Source of the DNA: Lachnospiraceae bacterium
Lineage (GTDB): Bacteria > Bacillota > Clostridia > Lachnospirales > Lachnospiraceae
Assembly (NCBI GenBank): GCA_017544835.1
Contig: JAFYDI010000109.1
Coordinates: 1 to 62,702, forward strand
Direction: 5' to 3'
Length of the DNA: 62,702 nucleotides
Below the pieces are notes generated by a model that saw only the letters and a program-made list of their open reading frames with translations, was not told the DNA's origin and made no database searches. Both the position numbers and the translations under genes were made by a program. Positions 1 to 9,868 of this stretch are shown here, piece after piece (the first letter of the stretch is position 1; every line of letters begins with the position of its first letter).

Positions 1-1272
1 ATAAATGGTACCGAGAAGGTATGTGGGGAAGTAGCCGAAGCTTCCGTCGCTCCAGTGCATATCCTGTAAGATGCCTTCGGCGTCCGAGGGAGGAGTGATG
101 TGTAAGTATTCTTTCATTTTCTTGTTCCAAAGGGCGGGAAGCTCGGAAACGGGAGTGTTGTTTCTGAAGATTGCCTGCTCGATTTCATAACGTACTATAA
201 CGTGGAGGCAATAGGTAACCTCGTCGGCCTGGGTACGAATGAGAGAATTCTTAACGCTGTTAATGTAGCGGTAGAACTCATCGATTGTAATATCCTTAAA
301 GTCGGGGGCAAGCTCCTGAAGCTTAGAGTAGACAGGCTTCCAGAAGTTAATGTTACGACCGAGCACATTCTCATAAAAACGGGACTGGCTTTCGTGGAGA
401 CCTAAGTACTCACAGGAGCCTGCAACGGTATCATCGAGACGCTCTGCGACGTTTTGCTCAAAGATTGCGTGGCCGCCTTCGTGAATGGCGGAGAACATAG
501 GGTCAACCGCGTCATCGGTCCTAAAGTGGTTGGATACGCGCACGTCTTTGGAATTAAAGTTAAGCGTGAAGGGATGCTCCGTCTCACCTGTGCAGCCTTT
601 GTCAAAAGAAAATCCGATGTATTCAAGCAAGAACTTTTCAACTGCCTTCTGAGCAGAGATATCGTATTCTTTCTTAAACTTGGACTCGTCATAGGGCTTG
701 GCGGCAAGGATTTTGTTAAGAAGGGGAAGAAGTCCTTCTTTTAACTCGTTAAAGATTCTGTCGTAGGTGGCTGAGTCCATGCCTTCTTCGTAGGAGTCAA
801 GGAGTGCGTCGTAGACTTCCTTGTCGGGGTGCATATAGCCCATCATCTTTTTGGAGTAATCTATCATCTTTTCAAGGTGAGGAGCAAAGATTGAAAAGTC
901 CTTCTCCGCCTTAGCGTCCTGCCATGCTATGCCGGCTTCGTTCTGAGCTACGATGTAGTCGTGGTAGAATTCTGCGGGAACACGCTTGTTCTCGTCGTAG
1001 TTCTTCTTCATTTCTTTAACGATGTACTTCCAGTCTGAATCAAGAGCGTCAAATTCTTCGGGGGCGCTTAACTTATCGAGAAATTCGCCCATTTTGTCGG
1101 AAGTGTTTCTTTTGAAGCTTTCGGTGGAAAGATATGCGATGGCGTCGGAGTGGCCTTTGAAGCCTTCCTTGGGCATCGTGGTCTCCATATCCCAGTATAA
1201 AAGCGTGGAAGCGTGGCTTAAATTGCGGCCTTCTTCGAGGTATGCTTTAAAATTGTCAAGTAATTCACTCAT
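1..1272 (-). CDS. M32 family metallocarboxypeptidase (carboxypeptidase Taq type), C-terminus cut by window edge
   Basis: Reading the - strand from an ATG at 1272 gives an open frame of 424 codons that leaves the window without a stop. The protein starts MSELLDNFKAYLEEG and carries the zinc motif HEGGH within IHEGGHAIFEQN (about residues 263-268, nucleotides 463-485), followed by GLHESQSRFYENVLGR, which is typical of the M32 family. These cytoplasmic enzymes remove C-terminal residues from peptides and are about 500 residues long, so roughly 75 residues are missing. An AGAAAGG ribosome binding site precedes the ATG. It is transcribed divergently from the transporter at 1415. Family assignment is firm; the physiological substrate is not known. 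Confidence 0.92.
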   Translation of the reverse strand, partial: MSELLDNFKAYLEEGRNLSHASTLLYWDMETTMPKEGFKGHSDAIAYLSTESFKRNTSDKMGEFLDKLSAPEEFDALDSDWKYIVKEMKKNYDENKRVPAEFYHDYIVAQNEAGIAWQDAKAEKDFSIFAPHLEKMIDYSKKMMGYMHPDKEVYDALLDSYEEGMDSATYDRIFNELKEGLLPLLNKILAAKPYDESKFKKEYDISAQKAVEKFLLEYIGFSFDKGCTGETEHPFTLNFNSKDVRVSNHFRTDDAVDPMFSAIHEGGHAIFEQNVAERLDDTVAGSCEYLGLHESQSRFYENVLGRNINFWKPVYSKLQELAPDFKDITIDEFYRYINSVKNSLIRTQADEVTYCLHVIVRYEIEQAIFRNNTPVSELPALWNKKMKEYLHITPPSDAEGILQDMHWSDGSFGYFPTYLLGTIY

Positions 1273-1315
1273 TATGGTGATGTCCTTTCTCTAACTTCTT
1301 TCTTTGGCAGTTAAA

Positions 1316-1344
1316 AGTATAACATATCGGGTTTTTCGCGCAAA
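1316..1344 (-). promoter_or_regulatory. Promoter of the M32 peptidase gene
   Basis: On the - strand a TTTGCG -35 (1339-1344) and a perfect TATACT -10 (1316-1321) are separated by 17 bp. It lies back to back with the promoter at 1354-1382, so the 140-bp gap is a divergent promoter region. Confidence 0.5.
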
Positions 1345-1353
1345 CTGTTTTTC

Positions 1354-1382
1354 TCGACAGAAGAGGTTTTAGATGGTATACT
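1354..1382 (+). promoter_or_regulatory. Promoter of the NSS transporter gene
   Basis: TCGACA (1354-1359), a 17-bp spacer and TATACT (1377-1382) match the sigma-A consensus. The start codon at 1415 follows about 26 bases after the expected transcription start, leaving room only for the ribosome binding site AAAGGAG. Confidence 0.55.
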
Positions 1383-1414
1383 TTTTGAGGATTTTTGTTA
1401 AAAGGAGAAGTAAG

Positions 1415-2782
1415 ATGGAAAGAGAACATTTGGGGAGCAGACTGGGATTCATTCTGCTTAGTGCGGGTTGCGCAATCGGACTTGGCAATGTGTACAGATT
1501 CCCGATGAAGGTCGGACAATACGGCGGAGGCGCATTTGTGCTTGTGTATGTGCTTTGCCTGATTTTGCTGGGACTTCCGGTTATGGTTATGGAGTTTTCG
1601 CTCGGCCGTGCGGCACAGAAGAGTCCCGTTTATATTTATAAGACATTGACGCCTGAAAAGAAGGCGTGGAACATTCATGGATTTGTAACGCCTTTCGGTA
1701 ATATTTTGCTTATGATGTTCTATACGACTATCGCGGGCTGGATATTAAGATATTTCTTTAAGGCGGCTGCGGGCGTGTTTACGGGTATGGATTCCGACGC
1801 GGTTACGGGCGAGTTTGTAGGGATGCTTGGCAATCCCTGGAGTATGCTTGGATATACGGCGGTTATTGCTTTTCTTGCGTGCCTTGTGTGCTCGTTCAGC
1901 CTTCAGAAGGGTTTGGAGAGAATTACCAAGTACATGATGGTGGCACTTTTGGTGCTGATGGTGGCCTTGGCTATATATGGTCTTACGCTTGACGGGGCTA
2001 AGGAGGGTATTAAATTCTACCTTGAGCCCGACTTTAGCAAGATTAACGGAAATGTGGTGTCGGAGGCTATGAACCAGGCTTTCTTTACCCTCAGCCTCGG
2101 TATCGGCTCCATGGCGATTTTCGGAAGCTACTTAGGTAAGGAACGTTCACTTACGGGTGAGTCGGTAAGCATTATTTTGCTGGATACGTTTGTGGCACTT
2201 ACTGCGGGACTTATCGTGTTTCCTGCATGCTTCTCATACGGAATTGAGCCAAATGAAGGTGCGGGACTTTTGTTCCTTACACTTCCCAATGTATTTAACG
2301 GTATTCCCGGAGGAAGATTCTGGGGTGCGTTATTCTTTATTTTTATGACCTTTGCGGCGTTTTCGACGGTGCTTGCGGTGTATGAGAATATTATTGCGTG
2401 CGGTTCCGAAGTGTTTAAGTGGTCACGGAAGAAGACGGCTTGGATTGTGTGCGTGATGATGATTGTGCTTAACATTCCGTTTATCCTCGGTAACAACGTA
2501 TGGTCGGGCTTCCATGCTTTCGGTATCGAGGGCAAGGATGTGTCCGATCTTGAGGACTTCTTTGTATCGACTTTGATGCTGCCGCTCGGCTCGTTAACTT
2601 ATGTGTTGTATTGTACCCGTAAGTGGGGCTGGGGCTTTAAGAACTTTACGGATGAAGCCAATGCGGGCAAGGGCCTTAAGTTCCCCAAGTGGATGAAGGG
2701 CTATGTTACTTTCGTGCTTCCCGTAATCATTTTGATTGTATTTGTACTCGGTATCTTGTCATACTTTGGTATCGGTAAGTAA
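1415..2782 (+). CDS. Neurotransmitter:sodium symporter (NSS/SNF family) transporter
   Basis: A 455-residue, very hydrophobic protein with 11 to 12 predicted membrane helices. The first helix contains GLGNVYRFP followed by GGGAFVLVY, the hallmark of the NSS (LeuT/SNF) family, which couples sodium entry to uptake of amino acids or related amines across the cytoplasmic membrane. The start at 1415 is chosen because AAAGGAG sits 8 bases upstream; the frame is open to 1373 but that extension has no ribosome binding site and would add 14 basic residues. The gene ends 12 bases before the HAD gene start, so the two are probably cotranscribed. Substrate cannot be told from sequence. Confidence 0.93.
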   Translation: MEREHLGSRLGFILLSAGCAIGLGNVYRFPMKVGQYGGGAFVLVYVLCLILLGLPVMVMEFSLGRAAQKSPVYIYKTLTPEKKAWNIHGFVTPFGNILLMMFYTTIAGWILRYFFKAAAGVFTGMDSDAVTGEFVGMLGNPWSMLGYTAVIAFLACLVCSFSLQKGLERITKYMMVALLVLMVALAIYGLTLDGAKEGIKFYLEPDFSKINGNVVSEAMNQAFFTLSLGIGSMAIFGSYLGKERSLTGESVSIILLDTFVALTAGLIVFPACFSYGIEPNEGAGLLFLTLPNVFNGIPGGRFWGALFFIFMTFAAFSTVLAVYENIIACGSEVFKWSRKKTAWIVCVMMIVLNIPFILGNNVWSGFHAFGIEGKDVSDLEDFFVSTLMLPLGSLTYVLYCTRKWGWGFKNFTDEANAGKGLKFPKWMKGYVTFVLPVIILIVFVLGILSYFGIGK

Positions 2783-2794
2783 TTTGAGGTGTTG

Positions 2795-3430
2795 ATGAAG
2801 AATCTGATTTTTGATATTGACGGAACTTTGTGGAATACCACCGGAGTGGTGGCAGGCGCCTGGAACAAGGCTGTTCGCGAGATGGCGGTGCCTGAGCTTA
2901 CGCGGCTTAATGTGACGGCTGATATGCTTAAGAAGGAATTCGGCAAGCCCATGGACGTTATCGCAGACGATTTGTTTGGAGATATCGATGCCGGGGTTAA
3001 GGCAAGACTTCTTTCTTTGTGTTGCGAATATGAGCAGGAGGCGCTTGCGGAGTGTGAAGATGACCTTAGATATGAAGGTATGACCGAGACGCTTAAGAAG
3101 CTTTCGGAAGACCACAATCTTTTCATCGTCAGCAACTGCCAGGACGGATATATCGAGCTTGTCATTAAGAAGACGGGGCTTTCGGGTATTATCAAGGATT
3201 TTGAGTGCTTCGGTCGAACGGAACTTCAGAAGGATGAGAATATCAGGCTTGTGATGGAGCGTAATGGCTTGGCGCCGGCGGATACGGTATATATCGGCGA
3301 TACTATGGGCGATTTTGTGGCTACGCACAAGGCAGGCATTAAGTTTGTGTATGCTTCGTACGGATTCGGAGATGTTACGGAGCCGGATTACAGTATTGGG
3401 GCAATCGGAGAGCTTCTTTCTTTGGCATAA
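2795..3430 (+). CDS. HAD-superfamily phosphatase, phosphoglycolate-phosphatase-like
   Basis: The 211-residue product begins MKNLIFDIDGTLW, the HAD motif I with its two aspartates. Motif II is FIVSNCQDG, a lysine follows in ELQKDENIR, and motif IV is YIGDTMGDFVATHKAG. A variable cap domain lies between motifs I and II (about residues 16-85). This is the layout of Gph/PGP-type hydrolases that act on small phosphate esters. ATG 2795 is preferred over an in-frame GTG at 2789 because the GAGG at 2786-2789 is correctly spaced from the ATG only. It probably forms an operon with the transporter upstream. The substrate is unknown. Confidence 0.88.
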   Translation: MKNLIFDIDGTLWNTTGVVAGAWNKAVREMAVPELTRLNVTADMLKKEFGKPMDVIADDLFGDIDAGVKARLLSLCCEYEQEALAECEDDLRYEGMTETLKKLSEDHNLFIVSNCQDGYIELVIKKTGLSGIIKDFECFGRTELQKDENIRLVMERNGLAPADTVYIGDTMGDFVATHKAGIKFVYASYGFGDVTEPDYSIGAIGELLSLA

Positions 3431-3499
3431 GGCTTACTATCTGTTAATCGGGGTTGTGTAGAATAGTCTCGTTAGGGCAATATATGAAGGGAGACTAAT

Positions 3500-3823
3500 A
3501 TGGGCGATCTTGAAAACTTGGCAGCACTTAAGAAGATGCTTGAAAGAAAAGATGAGGAAGAAGCGGCTTCTAAGCTTGAGCAGGAGAAGCAGTTTATAGC
3601 GGATGCCACGAAGGCGTATCTCGGACACGGAACTCCGGTAACGGGTATTCAGGCGTACGATCCCGAAGAAATGATTGCGTTTCTTAATCTTCCGGCCAAG
3701 GAAGTTCAGCGGCGTATGGGAGGCTCCTGGGCCATGATGGATTTTGGTGAGTTCGATACTTTCTGCTATCACATGAAGCAGAAGATTCAAAAATCCGCAA
3801 CTCTTCTTGACTGGAAGTCATAA
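3500..3823 (+). CDS. Small protein of unknown function
   Basis: A 107-residue protein that I do not recognise. It has a GAAGGGAG ribosome binding site and typical local codon usage. Residues 5-33 (AALKKMLERKDEEEAASKLE and beyond) are highly charged and helical, probably a short coiled coil. The rest is a small soluble region with GTPVTGIQAYDPEEMIAF and a tryptophan-containing centre, RRMGGSWAMMDFGEFDTF. No signal peptide or membrane segment is visible. A promoter for the downstream riboswitch lies within its last codons. A small regulatory or adaptor protein is possible, but nothing in the sequence decides this. Confidence 0.75.
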   Translation: MGDLENLAALKKMLERKDEEEAASKLEQEKQFIADATKAYLGHGTPVTGIQAYDPEEMIAFLNLPAKEVQRRMGGSWAMMDFGEFDTFCYHMKQKIQKSATLLDWKS

Positions 3824-3835
3824 AAGATATAAACT
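3807..3835 (+). promoter_or_regulatory. Promoter for the riboswitch-permease transcript
   Basis: TTGACT (3807-3812), 17 bp, TAAACT (3830-3835). The expected transcription start near 3842 lies just before the riboswitch stem P1, which supports the assignment. The -35 element is inside the end of the preceding coding region. Confidence 0.6.
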
Positions 3836-3845
3836 TTATTTGTTT

Positions 3846-3929
3846 CATGAGGGAGTAGCAGGCGGGTAACCGTAGGAAGTCACCAGCACGATCGTAAGAT
3901 CTGGCATACTTTAAATTGCAAGACTCATG
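3846..3929 (+). promoter_or_regulatory. yybP-ykoY family riboswitch (manganese-sensing family)
   Basis: The segment has the layout of the yybP-ykoY RNA. The closing stem is CATGAG (3846-3851) with CTCATG (3924-3929). The conserved GGGAGTAGC follows P1 on the 5' side, then AGTCACCAGCACG, and on the 3' side GGCATACTTT and GCAAGAC. Known members of the family bind Mn2+ and switch on efflux or metal-handling genes. A hairpin of ATGTATAG with CTATACAT (3927-3948) overlaps the 3' strand of P1, and an intrinsic terminator follows at 3968-4004, so regulation is probably by transcription termination. Family assignment rests on conserved motifs seen by eye, not on a covariance search. Confidence 0.82.
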
Positions 3930-3967
3930 TATAGCGTTCACTATACATGGGATTATCATGAAGATTT

Positions 3968-4004
3968 ACCGGGTGTAGTGAGAGCTGTGCCCGGTTTTGT
4001 TTTG
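3968..4004 (+). terminator. Riboswitch expression-platform terminator
   Basis: ACCGGG (3968-3973) pairs with CCCGGT (3990-3995) and is followed by TTTGTTTTG. It lies between the riboswitch and the permease start at 4071, so it would decide whether the permease is transcribed. Confidence 0.65.
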
Positions 4005-4070
4005 CTTAAGGGGGTAGTCATGGCTTCTTTGGCAGGGACCGGAGTATTGTGATTAAGAGAGGATTGTAAC

Positions 4071-5342
4071 ATGATAACAGCACTGATTATTTTTGTACTG
4101 ATGTATATTGGAATGCTTGCTTTTTCCAAGTACAGAGTGTGGTTCGCCCTCGGCGGAGCGGTGGCCATGGTGGTGACCGGAGTATTGTCCGTAACAGCGG
4201 TTCCTACTGCCATTAACTGGAACGTAATCATGATGATTACGGGTACCATGGGACTGGTTACATTATTTATCGAGACAGGCATGCCCGCACGACTTGCGGA
4301 CCTTATGCTTAAGAAGATGCCCAATGCCTGCGCGGCGATTGTTGCGTTGTGCGTATTCTCGGGCGTTGTGTCGGCATTCGTTGATAACGTTGCGACCGTT
4401 TTGATGGTTGCGCCCGTGGGTCTTGCGATTTGTAAGAAGTTAAAGATTAATCCTGTGTCGGTAATTATTTCGATTGCCGTGTCTTCGAACTTGCAGGGAG
4501 CTGCAACATTGGTAGGTGATACCACATCGATTCTGCTCGGCGGATATGCGGGAATGAGCTTTATTGATTTCTTGTTCTGGCAGGGTAAGTTCTCTATATT
4601 CTGGGCGGTTGAGCTCGGCGCGCTTGGTACTGTAGTGATTCTTTATTTTATCTTCAGAAAGCAGAAGCAGCCCGTTACGGCAGAACGTCTCACACCCGTA
4701 ACCGACCATGTTCCCGGTATCATGCTGGTACTTGTGGTTGTGTGCCTCATTATTGCTTCTTTCTTTGAGATACCTGTAATCGATGAGATTAAGAACGGTC
4801 TTATTTGCATGACTTTATTTATCATTGAGCTTGTGCGCAATATGCTCTCACATAAGAGCACGGCGCCCCTTAAGCTGGTTCTTAAGGAAATGGACTACCA
4901 GACTCTGCTCATGCTCTGCGGACTTTTCACCGTAATCGCAGGTATTACCGAGGCAGGCATCATCGACAAGATTGCAGACTGGTTCTCGGGTCTTGGCGGC
5001 GGCAACTTGTTCGTGCTTTACACGATTATCGTATTCGGTTCCGTGCTTGTATCAGCTTTCGTGGACAACATTCCCTATGTGGCAGCCATGCTTCCGGTTG
5101 TGCAGAGTATCTCGCTTAAGCTTGGTATCAACCCTGTAGTACTGTACTTTGGACTTCTTACCGGCGCGACCCTTGGCGGTAACATCACACCTTTCGGCGC
5201 CTCCGCGAATGTTGCGGGTATCGGCATCCTTAAGAAGGAAGGTTATACTGTCAAGAATTCGGACTTCTTTAAGATAGGTATTCCTTTTACCTTTACGGCT
5301 GTGATAATCGGCTATGCGTTTATATGGCTGGTTTGGGCGTAA
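4071..5342 (+). CDS. Ion permease of the ArsB/NhaD (SLC13-like, ion transporter) superfamily
   Basis: A 423-residue integral membrane protein with about 10 to 12 helices. It shows the internal repeat of this superfamily: VSAFVDNVATVLMVAP near residue 104 and VSAFVDNIPYVAAMLPVV near residue 332, each holding the conserved asparagine of the half-helix (re-entrant) ion-binding region. NSGCs are not needed for this call; the two FVDN motifs and GATLGGNITPFGASANV are typical. GAGAGGA precedes the ATG. The superfamily exports arsenite, exchanges Na+/H+ or imports dicarboxylates. The riboswitch upstream suggests metal homeostasis, perhaps manganese export, but that is inference. Confidence 0.85.
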   Translation: MITALIIFVLMYIGMLAFSKYRVWFALGGAVAMVVTGVLSVTAVPTAINWNVIMMITGTMGLVTLFIETGMPARLADLMLKKMPNACAAIVALCVFSGVVSAFVDNVATVLMVAPVGLAICKKLKINPVSVIISIAVSSNLQGAATLVGDTTSILLGGYAGMSFIDFLFWQGKFSIFWAVELGALGTVVILYFIFRKQKQPVTAERLTPVTDHVPGIMLVLVVVCLIIASFFEIPVIDEIKNGLICMTLFIIELVRNMLSHKSTAPLKLVLKEMDYQTLLMLCGLFTVIAGITEAGIIDKIADWFSGLGGGNLFVLYTIIVFGSVLVSAFVDNIPYVAAMLPVVQSISLKLGINPVVLYFGLLTGATLGGNITPFGASANVAGIGILKKEGYTVKNSDFFKIGIPFTFTAVIIGYAFIWLVWA

Positions 5343-5370
5343 GATTTATAGTGGCTATTTGATTAATGTG

Positions 5371-5402
5371 GGCTCCGCTACGGCGGAGCTCATTTTTTCT
5401 TT
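5371..5402 (+). terminator. Intrinsic terminator after the permease gene
   Basis: GCTCCGC (5372-5378) and GCGGAGC form a stem with a very short loop, followed by TCATTTTTTCTTTT. It closes the riboswitch-permease transcript just before the repeat array begins at 5405. Confidence 0.8.
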
Positions 5403-5404
5403 TG

Positions 5405-5727
5405 CAATGCATAAAAAGAAGAATTGGCCGATTTTATCCATTGTTTTGCTCTCAACATTTTGCTAGGCAATGGATAAATTTCGGAAAAAGAAGAATTTAT
5501 GCATTGTATTATGGTATTAAATGGGACGAAATGGCTTTAAGAGAGGTGCAGAAGACTGATAACAATGCATAAAACAGCCAAAATCCTTTTTTTATCCGTT
5601 GTCACCATGAATACCGAGGAAAAAACAATGCATAAAAACCTGAAAATCGAAAATTTATCCATTGCACCCAAAAACATCTATGCGAAAACAATGGATAAAA
5701 TCCTAAAACCGACGATTTTATGCATTC
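5405..5727 (+). repeat. Array 1 of a 39-bp inverted-repeat unit (five units)
   Basis: Five units start at 5405, 5468, 5563, 5626 and 5689. Each is an 11-bp left arm (CAATGSATAAA), a 17-bp spacer and an 11-bp right arm (TTTATSCRTTG, last base C in unit 5). Unit starts are 63, 95, 63 and 63 bp apart, and 24 bp separate neighbours except for the 56-bp gap 5507-5562. Spacers and gaps show no similarity to each other, so these are not recent tandem duplications. Arms are nearly complementary but always carry the same base on both sides at the sixth position (C with C, or G with G). No gene of ordinary character occupies 5403-5820. Function unknown; no known repeat family is recognised. Confidence 0.93.
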
Positions 5728-5823
5728 CCTCGCAGCGGAGCAACGAGAAATCGGACCGGCGAGCAGGCCGGCCATGCGAAGCGACAGAAATTAAATATAA
5801 AAAAACAATAAAAAGCCAAAATA

Positions 5824-5853
5824 TTGCTTGCAATCCCCACGCGAGGGTATTAT
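5824..5853 (+). promoter_or_regulatory. Promoter of groESL
   Basis: TTGCTT (5824-5829), 18 bp and TATTAT (5848-5853) precede the CIRCE element by 20 bp. The transcription start would fall near 5860, placing CIRCE in the early transcribed region as in other HrcA-controlled operons. Confidence 0.6.
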
Positions 5854-5873
5854 AAATGTATATGTGATAAAAA

Positions 5874-5900
5874 TTAGCACTCGGACATACAGAGTGCTAA
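5874..5900 (+). promoter_or_regulatory. CIRCE operator (HrcA binding site)
   Basis: A perfect TTAGCACTC (5874-5882), 9-bp spacer, GAGTGCTAA (5892-5900). This is the exact consensus of the HrcA-bound heat-shock operator. It controls groES and groEL, which follow at 5925. Confidence 0.98.
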
Positions 5901-5924
5901 CAATATAAATCAGGAGGCGAAGTC

Positions 5925-7834
<1,910 letters not shown>

Positions 7835-7857
7835 TTCCATAAAGGCTTTAATTATGA

Positions 7858-7892
7858 GGCCGGTACGTGTATGCGTACCGGCCTGTTTTTTT
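7858..7892 (+). terminator. Intrinsic terminator after groEL
   Basis: GGCCGGTACG (7858-7867) and CGTACCGGCC (7874-7883) form a perfect 10-bp stem with a 6-base loop, followed by TGTTTTTTT. Confidence 0.95.
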
Positions 7893-7973
7893 GCTAGCAT
7901 ACAATTAATTGGTTTATGTTAACATGTAAAAAATATGTCGGTTAAAAAGGCCGGCACGATGTAGGAGGGAAAA

Positions 7974-9674
7974 ATGAAAGGATTATTAACTGTTTCAGCA
8001 GATCGAATCAAAGAGCTAAAAGTGGAGGATAAATTCAAATTTGTCTTTAATAAGATTCTTCGCTTTTTTGCAGTTACGGTAATAGTGCTGGTATTTACCA
8101 TTGCCATAAGCCTTACATCTATTTCTGCAATGCAGAAAAACTATGAAATCGGTAATGTGCAGGGCGAAATTCGTATCGATATTCAGGCCCTTTCAAAAGC
8201 CTTTCTTTGGGCAATGTCGGCGCCTGACCAGGCTATTAGGGATGAACAGCTTGGAAAGGCAATGGAGAAGTTTGACGAATTCGATGCCAATCTTAAAACT
8301 TTTTCGAAACTATATTCCAATCAGGCTAATCTTAACAAAGTAAGCGCCGATTTAAAAACGGTTAAGGCTAACGGTGTTAAGCTTGGAGAAATGTTTAAAG
8401 ACGGAAGCAGTAATGAGGAAGTATTCTATTTCTTTAACGATACGCTGTATCCTTCAATTGATGTTGTTGTTAAGGATTTAAAGGCGGTTTCGGCAGAAAC
8501 CGGCGCTTCGGCGGTATCGGTATATAAGACCAGTATGGTAGTGGTTATAGTGATGATGACCGTATCGGCACTGATTGTAGTCGGTATACTTATATTCATC
8601 GTAAATGCAAGACGCGTATTCAGCGGAGCTATCCTTGAACCTGTCAATGAGATATCCGAAGCGGCCGATTCCATGGCCAAGGGCAAGATGAAGATTTCCA
8701 TCAATTACGATGCCGATGATGAGCTTGGAAGACTTGCAAAAGACCTCGACCATTCAACCACAGTTATAGAAAAAGTTGTTAACGATATCAGTGAATCTCT
8801 TGACAGAGTGGCTTCCGGCGATTTTTCAAGAAGTACAAATCATCCCGAACTTTATGTTGAGGATTTTGCACCGATTAAAGAAGCGGTGGACAGAATCGTA
8901 TCACAGCTTTCGGGAACAATCAGAGACGTTAAAACAGCTTCATCAAAGGTTGCTCAGGATGCTTCAAATCTTGCCAGCGCAGCGTCGGATCTTGCCGAAG
9001 GCGCTACAGATCAGGCTGCAGCGGTTGAAGAACTTACCGCAAGCGTTGAAAGCGTTAACAACCAGACCAAGGATATGGCTGCTTCAGCCGAGAAGGGTGT
9101 AGACCTTGCCAAGCAGGTGCGCCACGAAGCGGAAGTCAGCGCCGAGAGAATGCAGGAAGTTACCAACGCCATGGAGCGAATCACCGATGCGTCACACCAA
9201 ATCGAGCAGGTTACAAATGCTATCGAAGGCATTGCAAAGCAGACCCAGCTTCTTGCGCTTAACGCATCAATCGAAGCCGCAAGAGCAGGTGAAATGGGTA
9301 AAGGATTCGCTGTTGTTGCCGACGAAATCAGTTCTCTTGCCAATGAAAGTTCAGAGGCTGTTAAGAATACTCACGAGCTTATCGCAGGCACCATTCAGGA
9401 AATTGAAAACGGTAACCATGTTGTTGAGATGACCACGGAAGCCCTCGGCAGAGTGCAGGATTCCGTTAACAGTATCGCTGAAATAGTTCAGGAGTCCGGC
9501 GAGCTTGCCAAGTCGCAGGCTCAGAACATGGACGAAATCAGCAAGGGTATCGAGCAGATTGCTGTGGTAGTACAGAACAATACCGCAACCGCTCAGGAGT
9601 CAAGCGCCGTATCCACCGAGCTTTCGACTCAGTCCGAAGAGCTCAATACGCTTGTAAGCCAGTTCGTTGTTTAA
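7974..9674 (+). CDS. Methyl-accepting chemotaxis protein
   Basis: A 566-residue transmembrane receptor. Order of parts: cytoplasmic N-terminus, first membrane helix (about residues 30-52), extracytoplasmic four-helix-bundle-like sensor (about 53-182), second helix (about 183-207), HAMP linker, then a long coiled-coil signalling domain. The hairpin tip that contacts CheA/CheW is at about residues 419-452 ([19 protein letters not shown], then GFAVVADEI). The start is supported by GTAGGAGGG. It stands alone, without che or flagellar genes in the window. The ligand cannot be deduced. Its presence implies a motile organism. Confidence 0.95.
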   Translation: MKGLLTVSADRIKELKVEDKFKFVFNKILRFFAVTVIVLVFTIAISLTSISAMQKNYEIGNVQGEIRIDIQALSKAFLWAMSAPDQAIRDEQLGKAMEKFDEFDANLKTFSKLYSNQANLNKVSADLKTVKANGVKLGEMFKDGSSNEEVFYFFNDTLYPSIDVVVKDLKAVSAETGASAVSVYKTSMVVVIVMMTVSALIVVGILIFIVNARRVFSGAILEPVNEISEAADSMAKGKMKISINYDADDELGRLAKDLDHSTTVIEKVVNDISESLDRVASGDFSRSTNHPELYVEDFAPIKEAVDRIVSQLSGTIRDVKTASSKVAQDASNLASAASDLAEGATDQAAAVEELTASVESVNNQTKDMAASAEKGVDLAKQVRHEAEVSAERMQEVTNAMERITDASHQIEQVTNAIEGIAKQTQLLALNASIEAARAGEMGKGFAVVADEISSLANESSEAVKNTHELIAGTIQEIENGNHVVEMTTEALGRVQDSVNSIAEIVQESGELAKSQAQNMDEISKGIEQIAVVVQNNTATAQESSAVSTELSTQSEELNTLVSQFVV

Positions 9675-9686
9675 TTCAGTGCAATA

Positions 9687-9730
9687 CCCCCGCCTTTCGA
9701 GACATTGACTCCGAAGGGCGGGGCTTTATT
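9687..9730 (+). terminator. Intrinsic terminator after the chemotaxis receptor
   Basis: CCCCGCCTTTCG pairs with CGAAGGGCGGGG over 12 bp (one T-G pair) and is followed by CTTTATT. The U-tract is short but the stem is strong. Confidence 0.75.
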
Positions 9731-9734
9731 AGGA

Positions 9735-9837
9735 ATCATGAACCTGTGTTGTAGGTTCATGATGAAAAGCATTAGCTTTAAAATGCTTTTCACGCGAAGA
9801 GTTCCACACTCGTTTTGGTATTTCACAAAACGAGTGT
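9735..9837 (+). repeat. Three consecutive perfect hairpins in the gap before the sensor operon
   Basis: Three perfect inverted repeats abut one another: ATCATGAACCT/AGGTTCATGAT (9735-9763, 7-base loop), GAAAAGCATT/AATGCTTTTC (9764-9791, 8-base loop), and ACACTCGTTTTG/CAAAACGAGTGT (9806-9837, 8-base loop). The third can be extended by GAGTTCC (9799-9805) with GGAATTC (9844-9850) across a bulge. None has a T-run, so they are not ordinary terminators. The three stems differ in sequence. They fill the gap between the terminator at 9687 and the promoter at 9869. Confidence 0.85.
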
Positions 9838-9868
9838 ATTGGTGGAATTCGTAAACCCCAAGCTTTTG

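Noticed and set aside
454-744. Open frames at 402-707 and 454-744
   Set aside because: They are other frames of the M32 peptidase gene, which reads through the whole region on the - strand with its zinc motif.
5565-5855. A 96-codon open frame through array 1 with recurring Met-His/Asp-Lys
   Set aside because: The ATG codons come from the ATGSAT core of the arms, and the 63-bp period keeps frame only between some units. The 95-bp step breaks the frame, units 1 and 2 contain stops, the opposite strand shows the same pattern, and no ribosome binding site is placed correctly.
8426-8753. Open frames on the - strand inside the chemotaxis receptor and similar antisense frames elsewhere
   Set aside because: They lack ribosome binding sites and known motifs and mirror strongly supported genes.
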